DNA of 64,000 nucleotides from assembly GCA_947623455.1 (NCBI GenBank), contig OX392527.1, positions 5,886,001 through 5,950,000 of the forward strand, read 5' to 3'. How positions within the stretch are numbered: position 1 is the first letter of the stretch; each line of letters starts with the position of its first letter. The notes under the pieces were generated by a model, which was given only the letters and a program-made list of their open reading frames with translations, was not told where the DNA came from and made no database searches. Both the position numbers and the translations under genes were made by a program. Of this stretch, positions 11,859 to 22,495 are shown piece after piece. The DNA is from Mimachlamys varia. Its lineage: Eukaryota; Mollusca; Bivalvia; Pectinida; Pectinidae.

Positions 11859-13890
11859 AAGTATACAGCATTGGCTAGCAGGTGAGTGATACAATCTCTA
11901 CAGCACTGGCTAGCAGGTGAGTGATACAGTCTCTACAGCAATGGCTAGCAGGTGAGTGATACAGTCTCTACAGCACTGGCTAGCAGGTGAGAGATACATG
12001 TACAATCTCTACATCACCGGCTAGCAGGTGAGTGATACAGTCTCTACAGCACTGGCTAGCAGGTGAGAGATACAATCTCTACAGCACTGGCTAGCAGGTG
12101 AGAGATACAATCTCTACAGCACTGGCTAGCAGGTGAGAGATACAATCTCTACAGCACTGGCTAGCAGGTGAGAGATACAATCTCTACAGCAATGGCTAGC
12201 AGGTGAGTGATACAATCTCTACAGCACTGGCTAGCAGGTGAGAGATACAATCTCTACAGCACTGGCTAGCAGGTGAGAGATACAGTCTCTACAGCACTGG
12301 CTAGCAGGTGAGAGATACAATCTCTACAGCACTGGCTAGCAGGTGAGAGATACAATCTCTACAGCATTGGCTAGCAGGTGAGAGATACAATCTCTACAGC
12401 ACTGGCTAGCAGGTGAGTGATACAATCTCTACAGCACTGGCTAGCAGGTGAGAGATACAATCTCTACAGCACTGGCTAGCAGGTGAGAGATACAATCTCT
12501 ACAGCATTGGCTAGCAGGTGAGAGATACAATCTCTACAGCACTGGCTAGCAGGTGAGTGATACAATCTCTACAGCACTGGCTAGCAGGTGAGAGATACAA
12601 TCTCTACAGCACTGGCTAGCAGGTGAGAGATACAATCTCTACAGCACTGGCTAGCAGGTGAGAGATACAATCTCTACAGCACTGGCTAGCAGGTGAGAGA
12701 TACAATCTCTACAGCACTGGCTAGCAGGTGAGTGATACAATCTCTACAGCACTGGCTAGCAGGTGAGTGATACAGTCTCTACATCACTGGCTAGCAGGTG
12801 AGAGATACAATCTCTACATCATTGGCTAGCAGGTGAGAGATACAATCTCTACAGCACTGGCTAGCAGGTGAGAGATACAATCTCTACATCATTGGCTAAC
12901 AGGTGAGAGATACAATCTCTACAGCACTGGCTAGCAGGTGAGAGATACAATCTCTACAGCACTGGCTAGCAGGTGAGTGATACAGTCTCTACATCACTGG
13001 CTAGCAGGTGAGAGATACAATCTCTACATCATTGGCTAGCAGGTGAGAGATACAATCTCTACATCACTGGCTAGCAGGTGAGTGATACAGTCTCTACAGC
13101 ACTGGCTAGCAGGTGAGTGATACAATCTCTACAGCACTGGCTAGCAGGTGAGTGATACAGTCTCTACAGCACTGGCTAGCAGGTGAGAGATACAATCTCT
13201 ACAGCACTGGCTAGCAGGTGAGTGATACAGTCTCTACATCACTGGCTAGCAGGTGAGTGATACAATCTCTACAGCACTGGCTAGCAGGTGAGTGATACAG
13301 TCTCTACAGCACTGGCTAGCAGGTGAGTGATACAATCTCTACAGCACTGGCTAGCAGGTGAGAGATACAATCTCTACAGCACTGGCTAGCAGGTGAGAGA
13401 TACAATCTCTACAGCACTGGCTAGCAGGTGAGAGATACAATCTCTACAGCACTGGCTAGCAGGTGAGTGATACAATCTCTACAGCACTGGCTAGCAGGTG
13501 AGAGATACAGTCTCTACAGCACTGTCTAGCAGGTGAGTGATACAATCTCTACAGCACTGGCTAGCAGGTGAGAGATACAATCTCTACAGCATTGGCTAGC
13601 AGGTGAGAGATACAATCTCTACAGCATTGGCTAGCAGGTGAGTGATACAGTCCCTACAGCAATGGCTAGCAGGTGAGTGATACAGTCTCTACAGCACTGG
13701 CTAGCAGGTGAGAGATACAATCTTTACAGCACTGGCTAGCAGGTGAGTGATACAGTCTCTACAGCACTGGCTAGCAGGTGAGAGATACAATCTCTACAGC
13801 AATGGCTAGCAGGTGAGTGATACAGTCTCTACAGCACTGGCTAGCAGGTGAGAGATACAATCTTTACAGCACTGACTAGCAGGTGAGTCA
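11858..13890. repeat. 35-bp minisatellite, about 58 units, each with 3'ss-like and 5'ss-like words
   Basis: Tandem array with a 35-bp period. Each unit reads ..ATACAATCTCTACAG|CACTGGCTAGCAG|GTGAGWGAT.. CTCTACAG resembles a 3' splice site and CAG|GTGAGT or CAG|GTGAGA is close to the metazoan 5' splice-site consensus, with 13 nt between them. The array lies on the sense strand of the GFAT gene and ends about 155 bp before exon A. It is not coding in any sustained frame. Whether the splice-like words are used cannot be judged from sequence. Confidence 0.95.
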
Positions 13891-14045
13891 TACTATATGC
13901 AGAAGATGTAAATCGTGTACTAACACAATAACTTAGCTCTAGTCATCATAGTTTTATTGTTGTAATTAATTTCCAGATGTCTCTGTAAAGACACGATCTC
14001 CTGATAGTGGGTTTATTTTCATATTTTTCATTGTTGTATTTTTAG

Positions 14046-14207
14046 GGTGAACCTATCATTGTTTGCAACAGCGGTGATGTGGAAACGCAATCGCAAGCCA
14101 CAAAATATATTGGTGTGCCTAATACCATAGACTGCCTGCAAGGCATCCTTACCATTATACCAATGCAATTGATTTCCATGCACATTGCCACCTTAAAGAA
14201 CTTAGAT
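14046..14207 (+). CDS. GFPT: GFAT (GFPT) isomerase-domain penultimate exon, copy A
   Basis: Exon of glutamine--fructose-6-phosphate aminotransferase, which makes glucosamine-6-phosphate from fructose-6-phosphate and glutamine in the cytosol (first committed step to UDP-GlcNAc). The 54 codons run from GEPIIVCNSGD through [20 protein letters not shown] to HIATLKNLD. They match the end of the C-terminal SIS (isomerase) domain, where the family has a V/I-P-x-[16 protein letters not shown] segment. Boundaries: acceptor TTTTTAG before GGT and donor GAT|GTAAGG, phase 0 at both ends. This copy is the more divergent of the two: KNLD replaces the usual (R/K)GYD and ISM replaces LSF/LAF. Reading through the donor would add about 96 residues of no known type, so I end the exon at the donor. 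Earlier exons were not found in the window. Confidence 0.85.
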
Positions 14208-15182
14208 GTAAGGAAGTCCGACGCTTGGATTGTGTCAGTTGGCTTGTGGACAGCATGCTGCTATATAACCTTACACTCCACTATTATTACTGCACATTTA
14301 TTGCTAGCTTTGCCTGCTTGGTTTACTGCTTACGGTAATACCTATATATGGTCATACCTATATATGGTCATGCATCGGAAATTCAGTTTTGTTTTGGAAA
14401 TAATTGAAAGAATTTATGGCTATAGTGTTGTAACCTTTTCTGATGTAAGACATTTCTTTATTATTTCCTTTGAAAAAATGTCTTATGTTTTGTAAAAATC
14501 AAAGCAATATCATTTGGAAAATATTTATTTCCAGAAAATTATTTGAAAAAGAGTTTGCATGCCTTTGCATTGACCACTCAGATTTTTGAACAAAATGACT
14601 GCAACTTATTTGTATATGTTTCCATCTTTGCTTTCAATGTTTATGAACAATGGCTTTGTTTCTGTTACTTTGGCAACACCAGACATGTTTGGCAGTTTGT
14701 TAGATTTTATGCAAATGAAGTAAATGAATAAAAAAGGAAATGTTTGTTGAGAAACAACAACAAAATAGAGATGAAATAAAACGAAATCTAAGGAGAAAGA
14801 CAAGGATGGAAATAAGATACTGTAAGTAGGTGTGATTTTTCAATGCTAGCTGTATCGGATTAGTGGTAGAATGCTTGGAGATAGTGATCTCCCTTTGCCT
14901 GTTGCTCTTTAGTTGTTGTGGACAAACATGAGAGGTATGTGAACGTTTAACATGGGTGGAGTGGCACCTTTTTACTCCCAGCAGGTCCTTTATATGCAGT
15001 GGCACCTATTTACTCCCAGCAGGTCCTTTATATGCAGTGGCACCTATTTACTCCCAGCAGGTCCTTTATATGCAGTGAGGTTGTACCTTAAGTGATTGCT
15101 TCCTTCAGGACTTGATTGGTTTTGAGGATGTCCAGTAGTGATTGACAGTTACAGGGTGTGGCCTACTTTGATCTAATTATAG
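14208..15182 (+). other. Intron between the two GFAT penultimate exons
   Basis: A 975-bp AT-rich interval with GT...AG ends, between two homologous exons of the same phase and length. Short open frames on both strands (for example 14543-14731 and 14700-15005 minus) have no recognisable motif. A three-copy 38-bp repeat lies near its right end. Confidence 0.6.
14958..15077. repeat. 38-bp repeat, 3 copies, between the GFAT twin exons
   Basis: Three near-identical units containing AGTGGCACCTATTTACTC and CCAGCAGGTCCTTTATATGC. The first unit has CTTTTT where the others have CTATTT. It lies 105 bp upstream of the copy B acceptor. The word CAGCAG|GTCC is only a weak splice-donor match. Confidence 0.9.
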
Positions 15183-15344
15183 GGCCGCCCCATTTTACTA
15201 TGTACACGAGGAGACCTGGAGGCCCAAAAGTCTGCATATAAATACCTGGAACTTCCCCCCACAGTGGACTGCCTGCAGGGCATCCTTACAGTTATACCCA
15301 TGCAGCTGTTATCCTTCCATATCGCAGTCCTAAAGGGATACGAC
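15183..15344 (+). CDS. GFPT: GFAT (GFPT) isomerase-domain penultimate exon, copy B
   Basis: Second version of the same GFAT exon, also exactly 162 nt (54 codons) and phase 0-0. It reads [11 protein letters not shown], then [34 protein letters not shown]. It is closer to the canonical animal and bacterial GFAT/GlmS C-terminus than copy [10 protein letters not shown] matches the family pattern H-x-A-V-L-(R/K)-G-Y-D. Boundaries: acceptor AATTATAG before GGC and donor GAC|GTAAGC. By my count 33 of 54 residues are identical between A and B. Splicing B to the terminal exon gives ..KGYD-VDQPR.., as expected for the family. A and B are either alternative (mutually exclusive) exons or one is a relic. 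Including both would keep frame but duplicate 54 residues of a conserved domain. Confidence 0.9.
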
Positions 15345-15748
15345 GTAAGCCAGTCTTTCTTCTCCTTCATCTCCGGCTCCTGTCATTGTTTGTTGAGCAG
15401 GTTTATTGTTTTATGAGTCACTTTCTAGAAGAGTGTTACAACCGTTGGACCTTACCATTAAAATCTCAACACAATTTATAGTCTTTTGTTGGATGTCTGG
15501 CATGGACATTTTGTATCTCCATGTAATTTTGATGTAGATGTGATCGAACTGAACGATTACTGTGACGTTTCCGAGGTCCAACTGTTGTCCTCCAGAGACT
15601 GGCTTATAAACATACTGTGTAAAAAGTACTTTGTTTTAGGGTATATATCAATGGCCCGATGTTTTGAATTTGAAAATAATCTTTTAATACCCAAAAGTTT
15701 TTAATCTATGTGGTGATGTCTTTAAATTGTGATATAAAACAGATGGTT
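15345..15748 (+). other. Start of the 20.9-kb last GFAT intron
   Basis: Non-coding. An open frame at 15486-15704 has no recognisable motif. The intron runs to the acceptor at 36,201 and is filled mostly by tandem arrays and mobile-element remnants. Confidence 0.5.
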
Positions 15749-18700
15749 ATCTGTTTTACCTGTTACTCTGTCCGGGTTATGTTTTACCTGTTACTCTGTC
15801 CAAGGGTGTGTTTTACCTGTTACTCTGTCCAAGGGTGTGTTTTACCTGTTACTCTGTCCCAGGGTGTGTTTTACCTGTTACTCTGTCCCAGGGTGTGTTT
15901 TACCTGTTACTCTTTCCAAGGGTGTGTTTTACCTGTTACTCTGTCCCAGGGTGTGTTTTACCTGTTACTCTGTCCCAAGGTGTGTTTCACCTGTTACTCT
16001 GTCCCAGGGTGTGTTTTACCCGTTACTCTTTCCCAGGGTGTGTTTTACCTGTTACTCTGTCCAAGGGTGTGTTTTACCTGTTACTTTGTCCCAGGGTGTG
16101 TTTTACCCATTACTTTGTCTCAGGGTGTGTTTTACCTGTTACTCTGTCCCAGGGTGTGTTTTTTCCTGTTACTCTGTCCCAGGGTGTGTTTTACCTGTTA
16201 CTCTGTCCCAGGGTGTGTTTTACCTGTTACTCTGTCCCCAAGGTGTGTTTTACCTGTTACTCTGTCCCAGGATGTGTTTTACCTGTTACTCTGTCCCAGG
16301 GTGTGTTTTACCTGTTACTCTGTCCCAAGGTGTGTTTCACCTGTTACTCTGTCCCAGGGTGTGTGTTACCTGTTACTCTGTCCCAGGGTGTGTTACCTGT
16401 TTCTCTGTCCCAAGGTGTGTTACCTGTTACTCTGTCCCAGGGTGTGTTACCTGTTACTCTGTCCCAGGGTGTGTTACCTGTTACTCTGTCCCAGGGTGTG
16501 TTACCTGTTACTCTGTCCCAAGGTGTGTTACCTGTTACTCTGTCCCAAGGTGTGTTTTACCTGTTACTCTGTCCAGGGTGTGTGTTACCTGTTACTCTGT
16601 CCCAAGGTGTGTTACCTGTTACTCGGTCCCAAGGTGTGTTACCTGTTACTCTGTCCCAGGGTGTGTTTTACCTGTTACTCTGTCCCAAGGTGTGTTACCT
16701 ATTACTCTGTCCCAGGGTGTGTTTTACCTGTTACTCTGTCCCAAGGTGTGTTACCTATTACTCTGTCCCAGGGTGTGTTTTACCCGTTACTCTGTCCCAG
16801 GGTGTGTTTTACCTGTTACTCTGTCCCAGGGTGAATTTTACCTGTTACTCTGTTCCAGGGTGTTTTACCTGTTACTCTGTCCCAGGGTGTGTGTTACCTG
16901 TTACTCTGTCCCAAGGTGTGTTACCTGTTACTCTGTCCCAAGGTGTTTTACCTGTTACTCTGTCCCAGGGTGTGTTTTACCTGTTACTCTGTCCCAGGGT
17001 GTGTTTTACCTGTTACTCTTTCCCAGGGTGTGTTTTACCCGTTACTCTGTCCCAGGGTGTGTTTTACCTGTTACTCTGTCCCAGGGTGTGGTTTACCTGT
17101 TACTCTGTCCCAGGGTGTGTTTTACCTGTTACTCTGTCTCCGGGTGTGTGTTACCTGTTACTCTGTCCCAGGGTGTGTGTTACCTGTTACTCTGTCCCAT
17201 GGTGTTATATACCCGTTACTCTGTCCCAGTGTGTGTTTTACCTGTTACTCTGTCCCAGGGTGTGTTTTACCTGTTACTCTTTCCCAGGGTGTGTTTTACC
17301 TGTTACTCTGTCCCAGGATGTGTGTTACCTGTTACTTTGTCCCAGGGTGTGTTTTACCCGTTACTCTGTCCCAGGGTGAGTTTTACCTGTTACTCTGTCC
17401 CAGGGTGTGTTTTACCTGTTACTCTGTCCCAGGGTGTGTGTTACCTGTTACTCTGTCTCAGGGTGTGTTTTACCTGTTACTCTGTCCCTGGGTGTGTTTT
17501 ACCTGTTACTCTTTCCCAGGGTGTGTTTTACCTGTTACTCTGTCCCAGGGTGTGTTTTACCTGTTACTCTTTCCCAGGGTGTGTTTTACCTGTTACTCTG
17601 TCCCAGGGTGTGTTTCACCTGTTACTCTGTCCCAGGGTGTGTTTTACCCGTTTCTCTGTCCCAGGGTGTGGTTTACCCGTTACTTTGTCTCAGGGTGTGT
17701 TTTACCTGTTACTCTGTCCCAGGGTGTGTTTTACCTGTTACTCTGTCCCAGGGTGTGGTTTACCCGTTACTCTGTCCCAGGGTGTGTGTTACCTGTTACT
17801 CTGTCCCAGGGTGTGTTTTACCTGTTACTCTGTTTCAGGGTGTTTTACCTGTTACTCTGTCCCAGGGTGTGTTTTACCGGTTTTTTGTCCAGGATAATGT
17901 TTTACCTGTTACTCTGTCCCAGGGTGTGTGTTACCTGTTACTATGTCCCATGGTGTTTTTTACCCGTTACTCTATCCCAGGGTGTGTTTTACTTGTTACT
18001 CTGTCCCAGGGTGTGTTTTACCTGTAACTCTGTCCCAGGGTGTGTTTTACTCGTTTTTTGTCCGGGATTATGTTTTACCCGTTACTATGTTCAAGGTTGT
18101 GGTTTACCCGTTTCTCTGTCCCAGGGTGTTTTTTACCGGTTACTCTGTCCCAGGGTGTGTTTTACCTGTTACTCTGTCCGGGATTATGTTTTACCTGTTA
18201 CTCTGTCCCAGGATGTGTTTTACCCGTTTCTCTGTCCCAGGGTGTGTTTTACCTGTTACTCTGTCCCAGGGTGTGGTTTACCTGTTACTCTGTCCCAAGG
18301 TGTGTTACCTATTACTCTGTCCCAGGGTGTGTTTTACCTGTTACTCTGTCCCAAGGTGTGTTACCTATTACTCTGTCCCAGGGTGTGTTTTACCCGTTAC
18401 TCTGTCCCAGGGTGTGTTTTACCTGTTACTCTGTCCCAGGGTGAATTTTACCTGTTACTCTGTTCCAGGGTGTTTTACCTGTTACTCTGTCCCAGGGTGT
18501 GTGTTACCTGTTACTCTGTCCCAAGGTGTGTTACCTGTTACTCTGTCCCAAGGTGTTTTACCTGTTACTCTGTCCCAGGGTGTGTTTTACCTGTTACTCT
18601 GTCCCAGGGTGTGTTTTACCTGTTACTCTTTCCCAGGGTGTGTTTTACCCGTTACTCTGTCCCAGGGTGTGTTTTACCTGTTACTCTGTCCCAGGGTGTG

Positions 18701-20813
18701 GTTTACCTGTTACTCTGTCCCAGGGTGTGTTTTACCTGTTACTCTGTCTCCGGGTGTGTGTTACCTGTTACTCTGTCCCAGGGTGTGTGTTACCTGTTAC
18801 TCTGTCCCATGGTGTTATATACCCGTTACTCTGTCCCAGTGTGTGTTTTACCTGTTACTCTGTCCCAGGGTGTGTTTTACCTGTTACTCTTTCCCAGGGT
18901 GTGTTTTACCTGTTACTCTGTCCCAGGATGTGTGTTACCTGTTACTTTGTCCCAGGGTGTGTTTTACCCGTTACTCTGTCCCAGGGTGAGTTTTACCTGT
19001 TACTCTGTCCCAGGGTGTGTTTTACCTGTTACTCTGTCCCAGGGTGTGTGTTACCTGTTACTCTGTCTCAGGGTGTGTTTTACCTGTTACTCTGTCCCTG
19101 GGTGTGTTTTACCTGTTACTCTTTCCCAGGGTGTGTTTTACCTGTTACTCTGTCCCAGGGTGTGTTTTACCTGTTACTCTTTCCCAGGGTGTGTTTTACC
19201 TGTTACTCTGTCCCAGGGTGTGTTTCACCTGTTACTCTGTCCCAGGGTGTGTTTTACCCGTTTCTCTGTCCCAGGGTGTGGTTTACCCGTTACTTTGTCT
19301 CAGGGTGTGTTTTACCTGTTACTCTGTCCCAGGGTGTGTTTTACCTGTTACTCTGTCCCAGGGTGTGGTTTACCCGTTACTCTGTCCCAGGGTGTGTGTT
19401 ACCTGTTACTCTGTCCCAGGGTGTGTTTTACCTGTTACTCTGTTTCAGGGTGTTTTACCTGTTACTCTGTCCCAGGGTGTGTTTTACCGGTTTTTTGTCC
19501 AGGATAATGTTTTACCTGTTACTCTGTCCCAGGGTGTGTGTTACCTGTTACTATGTCCCATGGTGTTTTTTACCCGTTACTCTATCCCAGGGTGTGTTTT
19601 ACTTGTTACTCTGTCCCAGGGTGTGTTTTACCTGTAACTCTGTCCCAGGGTGTGTTTTACTCGTTTTTTGTCCGGGATTATGTTTTACCCGTTACTATGT
19701 TCAAGGTTGTGGTTTACCCGTTTCTCTGTCCCAGGGTGTTTTTTACCGGTTACTCTGTCCCAGGGTGTGTTTTACCTGTTACTCTGTCCGGGATTATGTT
19801 TTACCTGTTACTCTGTCCCAGGATGTGTTTTACCCGTTTCTCTGTCCCAGGGTGTGTTTTACCTGTTACTCTGTCCCAGGGTGTGGTTTACCTGTTACTC
19901 TGTCCCAGGGTGTGTTTTACCTGTTACTCTGTCCCAGGGTGTGTTTTACCCGTTTCTCTGTCCCAGGGTGTGGTTTACCTGTTACTCTGTCCCAGGGTGT
20001 GTTTTACCTGTTACTCTGTCCCAAGGTGTGTTTCACCTGTTACTCTGTCCCAGGGTGTGTTTTACCTGTTACTCTGTCCCAGGGTGTGTTTCACCTGTTA
20101 CTCTGTCCCAGGGTGTGTTTTACCCGTTTCTCTGTCCCAGGGTGTGGTTTACCCGTTACTTTGTCCCAGGGTGTGTTTTACCCGTTACTCTGTCCCAGGG
20201 TGTGTTTTACCTGTTACTCTGTCCCAGGGTGTGGTTTACCCGTTACTCTGTCCCAGGGTGTGTGTTACCTGTTACTCTGTCCCAGGGTGTGTTTTACCTG
20301 TTAATCTTTCCCAGGGTGTGTTTTACCTGTTACTCTGTTCCAGGGTGTGTGTTACCTATTACTCTGTCCCAGGGTATGTTTTGCCCGTTACTCTGTCCCA
20401 GGGTGTGTTTTACCCGTTACTCTGTCCCAGTGTGTGTTTTACCTGTTACTCTGTCCCAGGGTGTGTTTTACCTGTTACTCTGTCCCAGGGTGTGTTTTAC
20501 CTGTTACTCAGTCCCAGGGTGTGTTACCTGTTACTCTGTCCCAGGGTGTGTGTTACCTGTTACTCTGTCCCAGGTTGTGTTTTACCTGTTTCTCTGTCCC
20601 AGGGTGTGTTTTACCTGTTACTCTGTCCCAGGGTGTGTTTTACCTGTTACTCTGTCCCAGGGTGTGTTTTACCTGTTTCTCTGTCCCAGTGTGTGTTTTA
20701 CCTGTTACTCTGTCCCAGGGTGTGTTTTACCTGTTACTCTGTCCCAGGGTGTGTTTTACCTGTTACTCTGTCCCAGGGTGTGGTTTACCTGTTACTCTGT
20801 CCCAGGGTGTGCT
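15749..20813. repeat. 29-bp minisatellite (ACCTGTTACTCTGTCCCAGG), about 175 units
   Basis: Tandem array with a 29-bp basic period: TTTTACCTGTTACTCTGTCC followed by CAGGGTGTG. Unit length varies slightly (26-31 bp, such as units with GTGTTACC instead of GTGTTTTACC). The + strand is T-rich with almost no stops, so overlapping open frames of up to 872 codons arise in all three frames; these are array artefacts. A large internal tandem duplication (offset 1,610 bp) is listed separately. Confidence 0.97.
16680..19905. repeat. 1,610-bp tandem segmental duplication inside the 29-bp array
   Basis: The segment from about 16,680 to 18,290 recurs from about 18,290 to 19,905 with the same order of rare variants. 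Examples at a constant offset of 1,610 are GGTGTTATATACCCG, a TTTTTTGTCCAGGATAATG block, and ACTATGTTCAAGG. Open frames at 17407-18027 and 19017-19637 translate identically. Homology breaks at about 16,666/18,276 on the left and 19,906 on the right. The copies look nearly identical, so the duplication is either recent (unequal exchange) or an assembly artefact. Confidence 0.93.
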
Positions 20814-22080
20814 GACATATAGTGCTAGATAGCTTTCACCATCAACATGTATTTACTTTCACATTCTGTTGAAATCGTTACATCTCATACTTTGGGAGAT
20901 TTGCTAGAAGTAGAAATCACCAACTTCATTGCTTCTTTCATTACACCATTTTTTCACCTTGAGTGGTTTTCTCATTTTCCCTTTTCTTTTTTGGAGGGTT
21001 TTTCTTTTATCCATGTTTTCTGTAAAAGGTCTGGATTCAAGCAATCTATTACCTATTTCACTAATGATACAATAAGTTGTGGGATTTGTTCTGGTTGTAT
21101 GTTTGATTCAATTTTAAATTTTATAAGTGACAAGAAATTATATAAATATTGATGAAATTAAGTGGTTATACAGAAAGTGAATGACTATCCAATACACTTT
21201 TATATATCTTGTTGTGCAGTATTGATTTAATATGTTTCTTAGGACAGTGTAGACTATATATAGGTGGACATTACATACAATCTTGGATTCCAAAAGACAA
21301 TTAACTTTCAGAAGTTTGATATTGATACACTAATACATTATCCCTTCATCAGTTAATGTGTCATTGAGGCAGTGTAAAAATACACAAGCTCTTTACATTT
21401 ATAGCTATATACAACAAAAAACTCAATATCAATAATTATTTCTTATAGTTCGAAACATATTTCTTTTAGGGTACAAAAGTATGATATCAAAATAAATTCA
21501 AATGAAAAAATCACTAATTACCTCCCACTTGCTTTTCTGTATAATATCGCTGTTGCGTGTTGAAACAAAAAGATTGTCATTTTCGTTGTGTGTTTGAACA
21601 AATTAAATTTTTCTTTTAATTTGTATTAACACTTTTATATTGGAATTATACTATACACATAAATTGATTTATTTCACTGATCATAATTTAAACATACAGT
21701 TTACTTTAAGTTAGGTATGTTGTAATTAAGATATTCTGAATCATTACGATAGATAAAGTATATGAAATAAATAGGGGTTACACAACAAGTGGTTATTGGG
21801 ATTATTTCACTCTCATAAGTTAACTTTGGAAAATTTTATTAATTATGAGAGTGATATCAATACCATTTATCAAACAACTACAAGTCGTGTGAAGTCGTTG
21901 GACACAGCTAGAGTGTGACCTGATTAGAATACACATGGTTTTGTGGACAGGGCTCACATAATGATCTGACCCATAGTATGTGAAAAGTCATTCATCAATT
22001 TGCAAAAATAACTTAACTTTACCAATCTTATTATTTTAAGTTATTCTTTTGGCAACAACTCATAACATAAACATAATATA
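20814..22080. other. Unique AT-rich intronic stretch
   Basis: No exon recognised. A 101-codon + frame (20847-21152) is Phe/Ser/Ile-rich with no motif and is probably chance. A perfect 11-bp inverted repeat, CACTCTCATAA/TTATGAGAGTG, lies at 21808-21818 and 21843-21853 (24-nt loop). Confidence 0.45.
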
Positions 22081-22262
22081 TGTAGTCCAAAGCCTTAATA
22101 CTGAAACTGTGCAGTACGGTCAATCCTCGCCCAGTGATTAGTGATTGTAGTCCAAAGCCTTAATACTGAAACTGTGCAGTACGGTCAATCCTCGCCCAGT
22201 GATTGTAGTCCAAAGCCTTCATACTGAAACTGTGCAGTACGGTCAATCCTCGCCCAGTGATT
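22081..22262. repeat. ~60-bp repeat, 3 copies
   Basis: Three units with TAGTCCAAAGCCTT, CTGAAACTGTGCAGTACGG and TCAATCCTCGCCCAGTGATT; the first copy has a small extra ATTAGTG. Intronic, non-coding. Confidence 0.9.
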
Positions 22263-22495
22263 ACAGTATCAACAGTCCCCACATACATACTGTAGCATTG
22301 AACCACATGGTCAAGTATATCCACCATATAGTGCTATTTACAACGTTAAGTTTGTTTATGTTGAAGTCATGAGAATATTGTAAGATGGAGCTCTTTATCA
22401 ATCATTCTTTAAGGAAAGATTTGGTGGATGGTGGTGTTGGTATCAATATGTCAGTACTTATCATCCCAATATAGATGTGAAAGATAAGCATGTCT

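Noticed and set aside
14079..14495. Treating the whole 138-codon frame as one protein
   Set aside because: Only its first part matches GFAT. The similarity stops exactly at a consensus donor (GAT|GTAAGG), so the rest is intron.
15710..20832. Set of overlapping + open frames up to 872 codons (CFTCYSVPGCVLP-like repeats)
   Set aside because: All lie in the 29-bp array, in all three frames, and encode the same cyclic words. A protein-coding origin would favour one frame.
20847..21152. 101-codon + frame after the 29-bp array
   Set aside because: No motif, AT-driven composition, and located deep in the last GFAT intron. Treated as chance.
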